NCBI GenBank assembly: GCA_022736205.1
Contig: DZAT01000001.1
Span: 44,752-107,029, forward strand
From: Thiomicrospira cyclica
GTDB taxonomy: Bacteria > Pseudomonadota > Gammaproteobacteria > Thiomicrospirales > Thiomicrospiraceae
Direction: 5' to 3'
DNA length: 62,278 bases
Shown piece by piece: positions 1-10,446 of the stretch (its first letter is position 1; every line of letters starts with the position of its first letter). The position numbers were made by a program, and so were the translations under genes. The notes beneath the pieces are model-generated. The model searched no databases, was not told the DNA's origin, and worked only from the letters and a program-made list of their open reading frames with translations.

Positions 1-98
1 GGCAAGTTCGTGCGCCCAATCTAAAGCGCACAGATAAGATTGTTGTGCAGGGTACCGCAGCAGTAAAGGCAATGTTTGAAGGTAGTGCAAATGAATAG
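1..98 (+). CDS. C-terminal end of an RND efflux periplasmic adaptor (membrane fusion protein), partial
   Basis: The reading frame enters from the left edge (codons in phase from base 3) and stops at TAG 96-98. The 31 visible residues end in KIVVQGTAAVKAMFEG plus four residues, the pattern seen at the C-terminus of HlyD/CusB-type adaptors, where the last beta strand of the membrane-proximal domain is followed by a short helix. It lies upstream of an RND pump on the same strand, so it is inferred to bridge that pump to an outer-membrane channel. Too little is visible to say more about substrate. Confidence 0.7.
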   Translation, partial: QVRAPNLKRTDKIVVQGTAAVKAMFEGSANE

Positions 99-104
99 GG
101 AATA

Positions 105-242
105 TCTAAAAACCACGCTTTGCTTATTTTTAGACTTTCCCTGTTTGTTTTTTAGCAGGTGGAAGGGATTTGTTTCAAGAAATTACAAACTATTTTCTTT
201 ACCCCCCTTCCCCCAGAACCCCCTACCCATTTAGGTATTAGA
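105..242 (+). repeat. MITE-like dispersed repeat, full copy A (138 bp)
   Basis: The element begins TCTAAAAA and ends TATTAGA, weak terminal inverted repeats. The first 30 bases form a hairpin (TCTAAAAA at 105-112 pairs with TTTTTAGA at 127-134) around a CGCTTTGCTT-like loop. It then has a T-rich stretch, the block GTGGAAGGG, and a C-rich end (202-228) whose complement is a G-quadruplex-type sequence. The same order of blocks, over exactly the same 138 bp, occurs in reverse orientation at 22931-23068. It fills the gap between the adaptor and the RND pump gene and ends one base before the pump's GTG start. Confidence 0.75.
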
Positions 243-243
243 A

Positions 244-3200
244 GTGCTAAATAATTTTATACAACTCGCCCTGTCACAACGATTACTGCTGTTATTACTG
301 ACCAGCTTGTTGGCTGTTGTCGGCTGGCAGAGCATGATAAATACCCCCATTGATGCCTTTCCTGACATTACCCATCCACAAGTCAAAATCATTTTAAAAG
401 TAGCGGGTATGACGCCCAGCGAAATTGAAACCCGTGTCACCGCATTGGTTGAAACCGAGATGCTTGGCATCCCCAAGCAAAAACGCTTACGCTCTCTGAC
501 GAAATACGGCTTAACCGATATTACGGTCGATTTTGAGGAAGGTGTCGATATTTACTGGGCAAGACAACAAGTAAACGAACGCTTGAGCGCCATGTCAGAG
601 CGTCTACCATCCGAAATGGAAGGTGGCATTGCTCCCATGACCACGCCGTTATCTGATGTCTTTATGTTTACTTTAGAAAGCGATAGCCTCTCGTTAAGCG
701 AACGTCGACAATGGTTAGATTGGGTGATCCGCCCTAGCCTACGCACCCTTGCTGGTGTTGCCGATGTGAATACCTTAGGTGGCGAAGTCAGAACCTACGA
801 AATTGCTCCCGACGCACAACGCATGGCGGCACTTGGTATTACGCTAGAGGATATTCAGCAAACCATTAGCAACAATCATCAAATGACGGGCGCAGGACGC
901 TTAGACGAAAGCGAAGAAACCCTTGTTGTTCGTCTTAATGGCAGTCAAACAGGACTTGATAGCCTCGCCGCATTGCGTATCACCACGAAAGATAACACCC
1001 CGATTCGTATCGCCGATGTCGCCCAAGTGCATTTGGGTAGCTTAGCACGTAACGGCGGTGTTACTCATAATGGCAAGGGTGAAACCGTTGAAGCCATTGT
1101 TCTTGCCATGACAGGTGCCAATGCCCGCATGGTAGTGAAAGGTGTCGAGGAGCGTCTTGCTAGCCTAGAAGCAGCGCTACCCAAAGACCTACACATTAAC
1201 GTTTTTTATAATCGTGCTAACTTAATTGAACGTGCGGTTTGGACGGTCACCCAATCACTCATCGAAGCCATCATTTTGGTGCTATTGCTGCTGATTGTAT
1301 TTTTAAGCAATTGGCGCGCGGCATTAACCGTTGCCATGATTTTGCCACTATCTGCCTTAGCAACCTTTATTTTGATGGAACAAGCTCACCTTTCGGCCAA
1401 CCTCATGTCATTGGGTGGATTGGTTATTGCCATTGGTATGCTGGTTGATGCTGGCGTGGTGGTAGTGGAAAACATTGTCAGTCGCCTCCATGCAGGCAAA
1501 TCGCATCGTCTGCCCAAACAACACCTTATTGCCCTTGCAGTCGGCGAAGTCAGTACACCTGTTGCTGCAGGGATTGCTATTATCATCATCATTTTTTTAC
1601 CACTACTAACGCTAGAAGACATCGAAGGCAAACTCTTTTCTCCCGTTGCCTTAACCATTGTCTTTGCCCTTGCAAGTGCCTTAGTGCTCGCGTTAACGGT
1701 TATTCCAGCGATTGCCAGTATGCTGTTATCGGGGCAACATGCTTTTGATGAACCTCAATGGCTTGAACGACTTCAAGTTACCTATCAGGCGTTCTTAGAA
1801 GGTGCGATCAAGCGACAAAGGCTGATTGCCAGCATCAGTGCACTGTCGTTAGTGCTCGCAGCGGTTGCTTATCCCAATATTGGTAAAATTTTTATCCCGA
1901 CCTTAGATGAAGGCGATATTATTGTTCAGCTCGAAAAGTTGCCATCTATTAGCCTGAATGCTTCATTAGCCTTGGACACGAAAGTACAACAAAGCTTGCT
2001 GGCTGAGGTTCCCGAAATTACCGGTATTATTGCTCGCGCTGGCTCGGACGATATTGGTTTAGATCCGATGGGGCTTAATGATACCGATAGTTTTTTAACC
2101 CTTAAACCCGCTGCTCAGTGGCGCATTCCTCACGATAAAGAAGCCCTATTAACCGCCATTCGTGATGTGCTCGACAGTTTTTCTGGCATTAACCACACCT
2201 TAACCCAACCCATCGAAATGCGTGTTTCCGAAATGCTTACTGGTACTCGCGGCGATATCGCCATCAAAATTTACGGAGACAATGCTCAACAACTGACCCA
2301 ACTTGCCGAGCGCATTCAAACCGAACTCACTCATATGACGGGTGCTGCTGAGGTATTTACCCCCGCCAATAATGGCGTGCAATATTTGCAAGTCACCTTC
2401 GATCACGATGCGATGCGCCGTTATGAACTCAACGTCGATACGCTTAGCCAATGGATTCGCAGCCAGTTAGAAGGTCAGGCTATTGGTTTAATGTATGAAG
2501 GCAACCGACGCACGCCAATTATGTTAAGAGGCGATGCTCAACCGAGCGAAAACTTGCCCGAATTAGCACAACTGCCTATTCCTCAAACACTGGCTAAAGG
2601 GTTACGTCTATCCGATGTCGCCACACTAGAACGTAGCGAAGGACCTGTCTCTATCGCTCGTGAAAATGGGCAACGTATGGCGGTGGTCTTAGTTAATGTC
2701 AATGGTCGTGATTTGGTTGGCTTTGTGGAAGAAGCACAACAGAAAATTAAAAACACGATAGCGCTGCCCGCTGGTTATTGGCTAACATGGGGCGGTCAAT
2801 TCGAAAATCAACAACGCGCCAGTCAACGTTTAAGCATTGTGATCCCGCTGGGCTTGTTAATGATCGCCTTTTTACTGCTGATGCTATTAGGCTCGTTTAA
2901 ATTAACCCTCATTACCATGCTCAGTGTTCCTTTTGCCCTTGTTGGCGGCATTATTGCCCTCTATGCCAGCGGAGAATATTTATCCCTACCCGCTTCAATT
3001 GGTTTTATTGCGCTGCTGGGTATTGCTGTTTTGAATAGCTTGGTAATGGTCGATACTTGGAAACACTTACGCAACGAAGGACACAGTGGCTTAACCCTAG
3101 TGCTGATGGGAGCGAAACGACGCTTACGCCCCGTACTCATGACTGCCAGCATTGCGGCGCTCGGACTTATGCCACTGCTGTTTGCCACAGGACCAGGGTC

Positions 3201-3324
3201 GGAACTTCAACGTCCCTTGGCTGTCGTCGTTATTGGCGGCTTGGTAACATCGACGCTCCTAACGCTTGTACTGCTTCCCCTTATTTATTACCGACTGGTT
3301 GCCCAATATGACCATACTCACTGA
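244..3324 (+). CDS. Heavy-metal-type RND efflux pump (CusA/CzcA family)
   Basis: Inner-membrane proton-driven transporter of 1026 residues, normal length for the family. The N-terminal half has the first membrane helix (about 11-30) and a porter domain with YGLTDITVDFEEGVDIYWAR, a variant of the heavy-metal (HME) RND signature. Transmembrane helix 4 reads IAIGMLVDAGVVVVENI: the Asp and Glu used for proton relay are present, while the position that is Asp in the Zn/Co pump CzcA is Ala, as in the Cu/Ag pump CusA. A second helix bundle lies near 860-1015. The start is GTG at 244, with AGG upstream inside the repeat end. The adaptor precedes it and a DUF3240-like gene overlaps its 3' end. The metal is not determined; Cu/Ag-like is only a weak inference. 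Confidence 0.85.
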   Translation: MLNNFIQLALSQRLLLLLLTSLLAVVGWQSMINTPIDAFPDITHPQVKIILKVAGMTPSEIETRVTALVETEMLGIPKQKRLRSLTKYGLTDITVDFEEGVDIYWARQQVNERLSAMSERLPSEMEGGIAPMTTPLSDVFMFTLESDSLSLSERRQWLDWVIRPSLRTLAGVADVNTLGGEVRTYEIAPDAQRMAALGITLEDIQQTISNNHQMTGAGRLDESEETLVVRLNGSQTGLDSLAALRITTKDNTPIRIADVAQVHLGSLARNGGVTHNGKGETVEAIVLAMTGANARMVVKGVEERLASLEAALPKDLHINVFYNRANLIERAVWTVTQSLIEAIILVLLLLIVFLSNWRAALTVAMILPLSALATFILMEQAHLSANLMSLGGLVIAIGMLVDAGVVVVENIVSRLHAGKSHRLPKQHLIALAVGEVSTPVAAGIAIIIIIFLPLLTLEDIEGKLFSPVALTIVFALASALVLALTVIPAIASMLLSGQHAFDEPQWLERLQVTYQAFLEGAIKRQRLIASISALSLVLAAVAYPNIGKIFIPTLDEGDIIVQLEKLPSISLNASLALDTKVQQSLLAEVPEITGIIARAGSDDIGLDPMGLNDTDSFLTLKPAAQWRIPHDKEALLTAIRDVLDSFSGINHTLTQPIEMRVSEMLTGTRGDIAIKIYGDNAQQLTQLAERIQTELTHMTGAAEVFTPANNGVQYLQVTFDHDAMRRYELNVDTLSQWIRSQLEGQAIGLMYEGNRRTPIMLRGDAQPSENLPELAQLPIPQTLAKGLRLSDVATLERSEGPVSIARENGQRMAVVLVNVNGRDLVGFVEEAQQKIKNTIALPAGYWLTWGGQFENQQRASQRLSIVIPLGLLMIAFLLLMLLGSFKLTLITMLSVPFALVGGIIALYASGEYLSLPASIGFIALLGIAVLNSLVMVDTWKHLRNEGHSGLTLVLMGAKRRLRPVLMTASIAALGLMPLLFATGPGSELQRPLAVVVIGGLVTSTLLTLVLLPLIYYRLVAQYDHTH

Positions 3325-3631
3325 CCCAACGGAGCGCATACGATGCGAACTGCGCTGTCATCACCAAGAAGAACATAAACTGATCGAACTGCTACTGGCT
3401 AAAGAGGTGGCTGTATTTGATGTGTGGCAGTGTCAGCGTTATGGCTTACAAGCAAGTCAACTGAGCTTAATCGAACAAGTTCGTGGCTTTGTTCGCTATA
3501 GCTATGCAAGCTGTGAACTCCCCTATCGTAAAGCCATAGAAATTAAGCAAGCACTGCACCAAACGATCCCCAATGGGGAATGCACCTTGCTGCAACTCAT
3601 GCCTTGCGACACTGAAAAAAGTCATTCATAA
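3308..3631 (+). CDS. DUF3240-like small protein of an RND metal efflux operon
   Basis: A soluble protein of 107 residues whose ATG lies 17 bases inside the end of the pump gene, indicating translational coupling. The block LSLIEQVRGFVRYSYASCEL resembles DUF3240 proteins, which are small ferredoxin-fold, PII-like proteins usually encoded right after CusA/CzcA-type pumps. It contains several His and Cys residues (for example CHHQEEH near the N-terminus), compatible with metal sensing or carriage, but this is inference. A longer frame from 3266 exists but would run 59 bases inside the pump gene. No ribosome site is obvious. The biochemical function of the family is not established. Confidence 0.65.
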   Translation: MTILTDPTERIRCELRCHHQEEHKLIELLLAKEVAVFDVWQCQRYGLQASQLSLIEQVRGFVRYSYASCELPYRKAIEIKQALHQTIPNGECTLLQLMPCDTEKSHS

Positions 3632-3654
3632 TAAAAGACATCTTTATAAAACCC

Positions 3655-3720
3655 GTCATTCCCGCGAAAGCGGGAATCTATCTCCTTATCTTTATGGATC
3701 CCCGCGTACGCGAGGATGAC
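3655..3720 (+). repeat. Palindromic intergenic repeat (CCCGCGAAAGCGGG type), copy 1
   Basis: A 66-bp element bounded by GTCATTCCC and GAGGATGAC, which are inverted repeats of each other. It has two G+C-rich arms (CCCGCGAAAGCGGG and CCCCGCGTACGCG) around an AT-rich middle. A second copy, inverted, lies at 52024-52090 and matches along the whole length. Such REP-like palindromes with TCATTCCCGCG ends are common between genes in proteobacteria. Here it separates the efflux operon from apt. Confidence 0.8.
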
Positions 3721-3772
3721 AAAAGATTGGGTTATTATAGATACCTTACCAAATTCTCATAAGGAAAACGCC

Positions 3773-4282
3773 ATGATCGACTTACGCACTCTGATCGCTG
3801 ATGTACCCGACTTTCCCAAAGCTGGCATTCTATTTCGAGATGTCTCCCCCTTACTCAAAGCCGATTTTAAAGCAACAATTGATGCGATGAGCGCTTTATT
3901 TAACGAAGATGAATGGGCAGCAATCGACGTATTAGCAGGTATTGAATCGCGTGGCTTTATTTTTGCATCTGCCCTTGCGTATAAGCATGGTAAAGGGTTT
4001 GTCAAAATCCGCAAACCAGGAAAGCTACCCAATGTTGCTGCGAGCATTAACTACGGTTTGGAGTATGGCTCGGATAGTTTACACATGCAAGCTGGCGATG
4101 GCAGTCGCGTCTTAATCTGTGACGATTTAATCGCCACGGGTGGTTCTATGGGAGCAGCCGCTGAGCTTTGTACAACCGTTGGCTACAAAGTAGCTGGCAT
4201 GGCTTGTTTAGTAGACCTAGCAAATTTAAACACTTTTAAATGGCATGACATGACGGTTCGATCAGTTATTCAATACACATAA
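3773..4282 (+). CDS. apt: Adenine phosphoribosyltransferase
   Basis: A purine-salvage enzyme of 169 residues that makes AMP from adenine and PRPP in the cytosol. The PRPP-binding loop is VLICDDLIATGGSM (about 121-134), and the N-terminal region contains the typical IADVPDFPKAGILFRDVSPLL. The start is ATG 3773 behind AAGGA; an upstream in-frame start at 3716 would lie inside the palindromic repeat and lacks family similarity. It is slightly shorter than the E. coli enzyme. It stands alone as a transcription unit between the repeat and a strong terminator that overlaps its stop codon. Confidence 0.93.
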   Translation: MIDLRTLIADVPDFPKAGILFRDVSPLLKADFKATIDAMSALFNEDEWAAIDVLAGIESRGFIFASALAYKHGKGFVKIRKPGKLPNVAASINYGLEYGSDSLHMQAGDGSRVLICDDLIATGGSMGAAAELCTTVGYKVAGMACLVDLANLNTFKWHDMTVRSVIQYT

Positions 4283-4308
4283 AGAAGGGAGCAACTGCTC
4301 CCTTCTTT
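4281..4308. terminator. Bidirectional rho-independent terminator between apt and the helicase
   Basis: A near-perfect stem: AAAGAAGGGAGC pairs with GCTCCCTTCTTT around a four-base loop. It overlaps the last bases of apt and ends 8 bases before the helicase stop, so it can serve both convergent genes. T-rich ends are present on both sides, though short. Confidence 0.75.
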
Positions 4309-4315
4309 ATGGCTT

Positions 4316-5668
4316 TTAACGATTCCGTCCGCCACTACGATGTGTACTCGCAGGTGCACGACCTGCCGTAGACTTGCTACTAGGTCGAGCACTACTTGGC
4401 ACTTTACCATGTGGATGAGGTGCTGCGCCTGAAGATGCTGGCTTTCTAGTCGATGCAGGCTGGTTCTTGCCGCCTTGCGCTCGACTACCATTACCACCAC
4501 CATTCACAATCGGTTTAGCGGCAATGCGTGGATCAACTTCAAACTTAGGAACAACTTGCAACGGAAGATCTTGTTTGATTAGCTTTTCGATGCCTGCCAA
4601 TAGCTTTAGCTCATCAATACAAACCAATGAACTTGCTTCGCCTTCGCTGCCCGCGCGACCCGTACGACCAATACGATGCACATAATCTTCAGCCACATTC
4701 GGCAACTCAAAATTAACGACGTGTGGTAGTTCGTTAATATCAATACCACGAGCAGCGATATCTGTCGCCACCAAAACACGCAAGGTGCCATCTTTAAAGG
4801 TTTTTAATGCCAACGTCCGTGCCGACTGGCTTTTATTACCATGAATCGCCATACTCGGAATGCCGTCTTTTTCTAAGGCTTCCGATAAACGGTTAGCAGA
4901 ATGCTTAGTACGGGTAAACACCAATACTTGAAACCAGTTATTTTCTTTAATTAAATGCGTTAAAAGCTCACGTTTACGCTCACGATCAACCGCATATGCT
5001 TTTTGTGTAATTAATGTATTAGCAGCATTACGACGCGCCACTTCAACTAAAGCAGGATTCACCAGCAAGGTATCAGCAAGGGCTTTAATCTCGTTAGAAA
5101 AGGTTGCCGAGAAAAATAAAGTCTGGCGCTTTTTAGGAATTAAAGCCATTACTTTTTTAATATCGCGAATAAAACCCATGTCTAACATGCGATCAGCTTC
5201 ATCCAATACTAAAATTTCGATTTGCGACAAATCCACGGTTTTTTGTTGTACGTGATCTAATAATCGACCTGGTGTCGCCACCAAAATATCGACACGTCCG
5301 CGCAATTGCTTAATTTGTCCATTAATGTTCACACCACCAAACATCATCATTGAGGTAATCGGTAAATACTTACCATATTCTTGCACACTTTCTTCTACCT
5401 GAGCGGCAAGCTCACGTGTCGGCGTTAAAATCAGTGCGCGAATCGGGTTTTTACCCGTTCCTTTTGCTGGCGTTGTCATCAAACGATGTAACATGGGTAA
5501 AACAAAACCTGCTGTCTTGCCCGTTCCTGTCTGCGCACCACCCAATAAATCACCGCCTTTAAGAACAACAGGAATCGCCTGCGCTTGAATCGGTGTTGGT
5601 TCTGTATAACCGCGCTCAGTAACAGCACGAACAATGGCTTCTGATAAGCCTAATTGACTAAATGACAT
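4316..5668 (-). CDS. rhlE: DEAD-box ATP-dependent RNA helicase, RhlE type
   Basis: A cytosolic RNA helicase of 450 residues. It shows the Q motif region ([11 protein letters not shown], 20-30), Walker A AQTGTGKT (45-52), [28 protein letters not shown], and the helicase-C motif [10 protein letters not shown]. The [12 protein letters not shown] start is typical of RhlE. The last 60 or so residues are low-complexity, rich in Gly, Ser, Pro and basic residues, as expected of an RNA-binding tail. Roles of the family are ribosome assembly and RNA turnover, often in the cold. The start is ATG 5668 behind CAGGA. A hairpin with a U-run lies 38-70 bases upstream of the start (see the terminator entry). 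Confidence 0.9.
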   Translation of the reverse strand: MSFSQLGLSEAIVRAVTERGYTEPTPIQAQAIPVVLKGGDLLGGAQTGTGKTAGFVLPMLHRLMTTPAKGTGKNPIRALILTPTRELAAQVEESVQEYGKYLPITSMMMFGGVNINGQIKQLRGRVDILVATPGRLLDHVQQKTVDLSQIEILVLDEADRMLDMGFIRDIKKVMALIPKKRQTLFFSATFSNEIKALADTLLVNPALVEVARRNAANTLITQKAYAVDRERKRELLTHLIKENNWFQVLVFTRTKHSANRLSEALEKDGIPSMAIHGNKSQSARTLALKTFKDGTLRVLVATDIAARGIDINELPHVVNFELPNVAEDYVHRIGRTGRAGSEGEASSLVCIDELKLLAGIEKLIKQDLPLQVVPKFEVDPRIAAKPIVNGGGNGSRAQGGKNQPASTRKPASSGAAPHPHGKVPSSARPSSKSTAGRAPASTHRSGGRNR

Positions 5669-5698
5669 GATTTTTTCCTGGAATCCTTAAAGGATATA

Positions 5699-5738
5699 AA
5701 AAGAAAAAGTCTCTTAATTCACAGAACTAAGAGACTTT
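5699..5738 (-). terminator. Rho-independent terminator after ppiD, or leader hairpin of the helicase
   Basis: On the minus strand AAAGTCTCTTA pairs with TAAGAGACTTT around an 11-base loop and is followed by TTTTTCTTTTT. It lies about 120 bases beyond the ppiD stop and about 38 bases before the helicase start. The simplest reading is termination of the long upstream operon. If the helicase promoter lies above it, it would act as an attenuator in the leader. Confidence 0.7.
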
Positions 5739-5856
5739 AACTGTAGAATTCTGATTTTGAAGATAACCGTTAACAGCAACGTACAACAACTCAAAAAGTC
5801 TGCTTGTATTAAGCAACGCTAATTTATCATTATAACACGTAACGCCATCTACTTGA

Positions 5857-7755
5857 TTACTTTAGAAACAGCTCAACCATTGCTTTCGACTTAACGGTCG
5901 AACCTAAGGCATCAACCATTGCATCGGCAAAAACTTGCGCTGCGGCTTGTTTTAACTCCGCTTCTATTTGTTTGATTTTCACCGCGTCCTGACGCACACC
6001 AGAAACACGAATCAATACCGTATCACCAGTCGACATACGATGCTCAACCCAAGTAGACTGACCTTCTTTTGGCTTAGCCGCTTTAAAAGCCGCTGTCAAC
6101 ACCTCTGGCAGTACCTTATCAGAGTTACGCGCCATCCACTCGCTCGATTGCCATTCAATACCAGACTTAACCAGTAAAGCGGGATCAGCATTCCCTTTTT
6201 GCACATCAGACAACAAGGCTTGTGCTTGCACTTGCGCCAAAGCAATGGCTGCTTGTCGTGCCAACAAACGACGAATATCTTCAGAAACCTCTGCCAATGT
6301 TTTCTCGTGCTCAGGATGATGGGTTGTTACACGAAGTACTACAGCCTCTCCTGCCTGCGTTTCAATAACGGCACTATTAAGCTTTTCTTTCAATACAGCT
6401 GTTGAAAATGCAGCCTCAATCACAGGTTGAGCCGCCAAAAGTCCCTCACCACCCTCGCGTGTCATAGCAGCCGATTTTTCGATTGTTAAGCCTAATGCCT
6501 TTGCTGCTGGCTCCAAGCTATCTGCCTGTTCGTATGTTAAGGTTTTAAGCTGTTCTAAGCGCTGAGTATATTCTTTTAGGGCTAATTCGCCTTTCAAATC
6601 TAATGCTAATACATCTCTTACCTTTTCGAATGAAGGTGTTTGCGCTGGCTCAATCGCAGATAACTGCAAAATATGATAACCATAACTGGTTTTAACCAAT
6701 GTCGAAACGTCGCCCACTTTACTCAAAGAAAAAGCCGCTGCTTCGAACTCAGGAACCATATCTCCACGTTGAAAGAAGCCTAGCTCACCACCACGTGATG
6801 CGCTACCAGGATCTTGCGAGTTTGCTTCTGCAAGCTTAGCAAAATCTTCACCCTTATTAATTTTTGCTAATAACGCTTCTGCTTTTACTTTCGCTGCTGC
6901 ATCGACACTCGCATCAGCATCTTTAGCCGATAAAATTAAAATATGACGCACGTTACGCTTTTCGGGCAACTGAACCTTATCGCTATGATCGTTATAATAA
7001 GCTAACAGCTGCTCATTAGTTACGGTAATAGACTGCATTAAATTATCTGTCGATAAGCGCAAATAGGCCAACTCGACTTGTTCAGAGGATTTAAATTGAT
7101 CAAGATTAGCATCGTAATACGTTTTGATTTGAGCATCATCCACAGTGGCTTGTGCCAAGTAAGGACGATGATCAACACGCAAATAACCCAATTCACGCTG
7201 CTGACTTTCTAACGCAGACAACTGCAGCACTTCTGAAGCGCCAACAATTTCTGATGATTTTGAAATATCTTCAAACTGACCACGCAACATAAACTGACGT
7301 TGTGACTGCTCAAAGCGTTCTTTACTATAAGCGTTATTTTTCAACACATCTTCGTAACGAGACAGCGAAAAAACACCTTTATCTTGAAAGACCTTTTGGC
7401 TCTGAATAATTTGCATTAATTGCGCATCACTCACAGCAAACCCTTCCTTAATACTTTGCTGGTCTAATGCATTACGCTGCACCAAATCATCAAGAACCTG
7501 CTGACGCAACTTATCTTCTTGCACTAACGAAGCATACATTTCACCAAAATTTTCTTGATACTGACGTTTAACGGAATCAAAAGAACGCGAGAAATCCGCT
7601 AATGTAACAGGCTCACCATTGACCTTCGCAGCAAACTCGATTTTATCACCAGACGTAAACTGATCTAACCCAAACAAAGCAAAAGGAATAATAATAAGAA
7701 CAATAATGACCCAAGCGACTACGCCTTTTGATCGTTCACGAATAGCAGACAACAT
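5857..7755 (-). CDS. ppiD: Periplasmic folding chaperone PpiD (SurA/parvulin-type)
   Basis: A membrane-anchored periplasmic protein of 632 residues. MLSAIRERSKGVVAWVIIVL leads into one transmembrane helix (about 13-30), followed by a SurA-like chaperone region and one parvulin domain (about 260-355: NVRHILIL, GELGFFQRGDMVPEFE, SYGYHIL). PpiD works at the Sec translocon exit helping outer-membrane and secreted proteins fold; isomerase activity in the family is weak or absent. The start is taken as ATG 7755; a TTG three codons upstream is possible but sits directly on the GGA ribosome site. It is the last gene of the minus-strand run, separated from purA by a repeat. Confidence 0.9.
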   Translation of the reverse strand: MLSAIRERSKGVVAWVIIVLIIIPFALFGLDQFTSGDKIEFAAKVNGEPVTLADFSRSFDSVKRQYQENFGEMYASLVQEDKLRQQVLDDLVQRNALDQQSIKEGFAVSDAQLMQIIQSQKVFQDKGVFSLSRYEDVLKNNAYSKERFEQSQRQFMLRGQFEDISKSSEIVGASEVLQLSALESQQRELGYLRVDHRPYLAQATVDDAQIKTYYDANLDQFKSSEQVELAYLRLSTDNLMQSITVTNEQLLAYYNDHSDKVQLPEKRNVRHILILSAKDADASVDAAAKVKAEALLAKINKGEDFAKLAEANSQDPGSASRGGELGFFQRGDMVPEFEAAAFSLSKVGDVSTLVKTSYGYHILQLSAIEPAQTPSFEKVRDVLALDLKGELALKEYTQRLEQLKTLTYEQADSLEPAAKALGLTIEKSAAMTREGGEGLLAAQPVIEAAFSTAVLKEKLNSAVIETQAGEAVVLRVTTHHPEHEKTLAEVSEDIRRLLARQAAIALAQVQAQALLSDVQKGNADPALLVKSGIEWQSSEWMARNSDKVLPEVLTAAFKAAKPKEGQSTWVEHRMSTGDTVLIRVSGVRQDAVKIKQIEAELKQAAAQVFADAMVDALGSTVKSKAMVELFLK

Positions 7756-7794
7756 AACTAACAATTCCGTCTAAGTTAAGATAAAGTTTAAGGA

Positions 7795-7852
7795 ACCTCT
7801 AAAAAATTCGCTTCGCTTATTTTTAGATTTCACAAGTTTATTTTTTAGCAGA
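7795..7852 (+). repeat. MITE-like repeat, short copy C (hairpin half)
   Basis: It begins ACCTCTAAAAAA and contains the hairpin 7798-7827 with the loop CGCTTCGCTT, then runs through TTTTTTAGCAG just as copy A does, and stops where purA begins to end. The C-rich half is absent. It lies in the gap between purA and ppiD, within the minus-strand run. Confidence 0.7.
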
Positions 7853-7857
7853 ACCCT

Positions 7858-9198
<1,341 letters not shown>

Positions 9199-9239
9199 TC
9201 AAATTTCAAAACAAAAGACATCTTAACCACTAAACGACA

Positions 9240-10427
9240 TTAACGCATAACCCAGCGATGATTCTCTTGCACTAATTCAACATCACATTCTGATTTTTGA
9301 CTTGTCCAATCAACATCAGGAAAACCAATCACAACCGTATGACCTTCCTGTCTTAACTGCTGAATGACAGACACCAAAGACATATCTGCTACAGCGGGAG
9401 CCAAAACACGCTTGCGTTTTGGGGGTTGTACAGGCAACTTCAAATCTAACAATTGACGCAAATCTAAACTAAAGCCTGTTGCAGGACGAGAACGACCAAA
9501 TACGGCACCGATGTCATCGTATCGACCACCAGAAGCAATCAAACGTTGACGTTTGGCTTCAATAACACCAAAAACAACACCTGTATGATATTGAAATCCA
9601 CGCAAGTCAGCCAAGTCCAAATGAACAGTCAAGTCTGAGTGTGTCATCGTTATATGTTTAACAATCGCTTTTAAGCGCGTTAACGCTGCATCAAATGGTG
9701 AGCCTAAGGCGGCAAACAGTTTTTGCGCACGCGTCAACACATCATTAGCCTCGCCACAAAGCATCGGCAGCACCAGTAATGCTGATAAAACCCCGTCGGG
9801 CAAATGGGTTAACTGAGCGCACCAATCTTGCCACTCTGGCAAAGATTTACGTTGCAACATGGCTTGCGCAACAGCGTCTTGCTCTGGCGTAAAAAGTGAC
9901 AACGTCGACAAGGTGCGGTAAATGCTCACATGTCCTAACACTAAGGTAACACCTTTCAGCCCAACACGCTCACACGTTGCCAACATCAACTCCATCACTT
10001 CGATATCGCTTTGCACACCTGCATGACCAAAGAGCTCTGCACCAACTTGTATCGGGCTGCGAGAACCTGTAACCAAATTCGGACGCGCACGTAACACCTC
10101 ACCCGCGTAGCACAGACGTGTCGGTAGTTTTTGCTGCAAACGATGCGCATCAATACGTGCCACTTGAGGTGTCATATCCGAGCGCACGCCCATCATACGC
10201 CCCGAAACTTGATCGACAAGCTGACACGTATCGAGATGCAAGTCAGAAGCTTTACCCGTTAACAAGGCTTGTACAAACTCAACCAATGGCGGCAAAACCT
10301 GCGCATAACCCCAACGCGCAAATTCTTCTAATAACAACCGTCGCCAATATTCAACTTGTTCTGCTTCTTTTGGCAACACATCTTCAGTACCATCTGGTAC
10401 TAACCAACGATTGTCTTCATTTGACAT
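9240..10427 (-). CDS. hisZ: ATP phosphoribosyltransferase regulatory subunit
   Basis: A class II histidyl-tRNA-synthetase-like protein of 395 residues. The start WLVPDGTEDVLPKEAEQVEY and motifs such as GRMMGVRSDMTPQVARIDA, CYAGEVLRARP and GGRYDDIGAVFGR identify HisZ, which forms a complex with the short HisG and mediates histidine feedback on the first step of histidine synthesis. It lacks the anticodon-binding domain of real HisRS. hisG is not in the window. Position between DUF2065 and purA is common in beta- and gammaproteobacteria that use the HisZ/HisG form. Confidence 0.92.
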   Translation of the reverse strand: MSNEDNRWLVPDGTEDVLPKEAEQVEYWRRLLLEEFARWGYAQVLPPLVEFVQALLTGKASDLHLDTCQLVDQVSGRMMGVRSDMTPQVARIDAHRLQQKLPTRLCYAGEVLRARPNLVTGSRSPIQVGAELFGHAGVQSDIEVMELMLATCERVGLKGVTLVLGHVSIYRTLSTLSLFTPEQDAVAQAMLQRKSLPEWQDWCAQLTHLPDGVLSALLVLPMLCGEANDVLTRAQKLFAALGSPFDAALTRLKAIVKHITMTHSDLTVHLDLADLRGFQYHTGVVFGVIEAKRQRLIASGGRYDDIGAVFGRSRPATGFSLDLRQLLDLKLPVQPPKRKRVLAPAVADMSLVSVIQQLRQEGHTVVIGFPDVDWTSQKSECDVELVQENHRWVMR

Positions 10428-10446
10428 AGTAACTTTACCCTAAATA

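Noticed and set aside
5683..5695. Palindrome ATCCTTTAAGGAT hiding the helicase ribosome site
   Set aside because: A better-placed CAGGA lies outside the palindrome, seven bases before the ATG, so sequestration is not supported.
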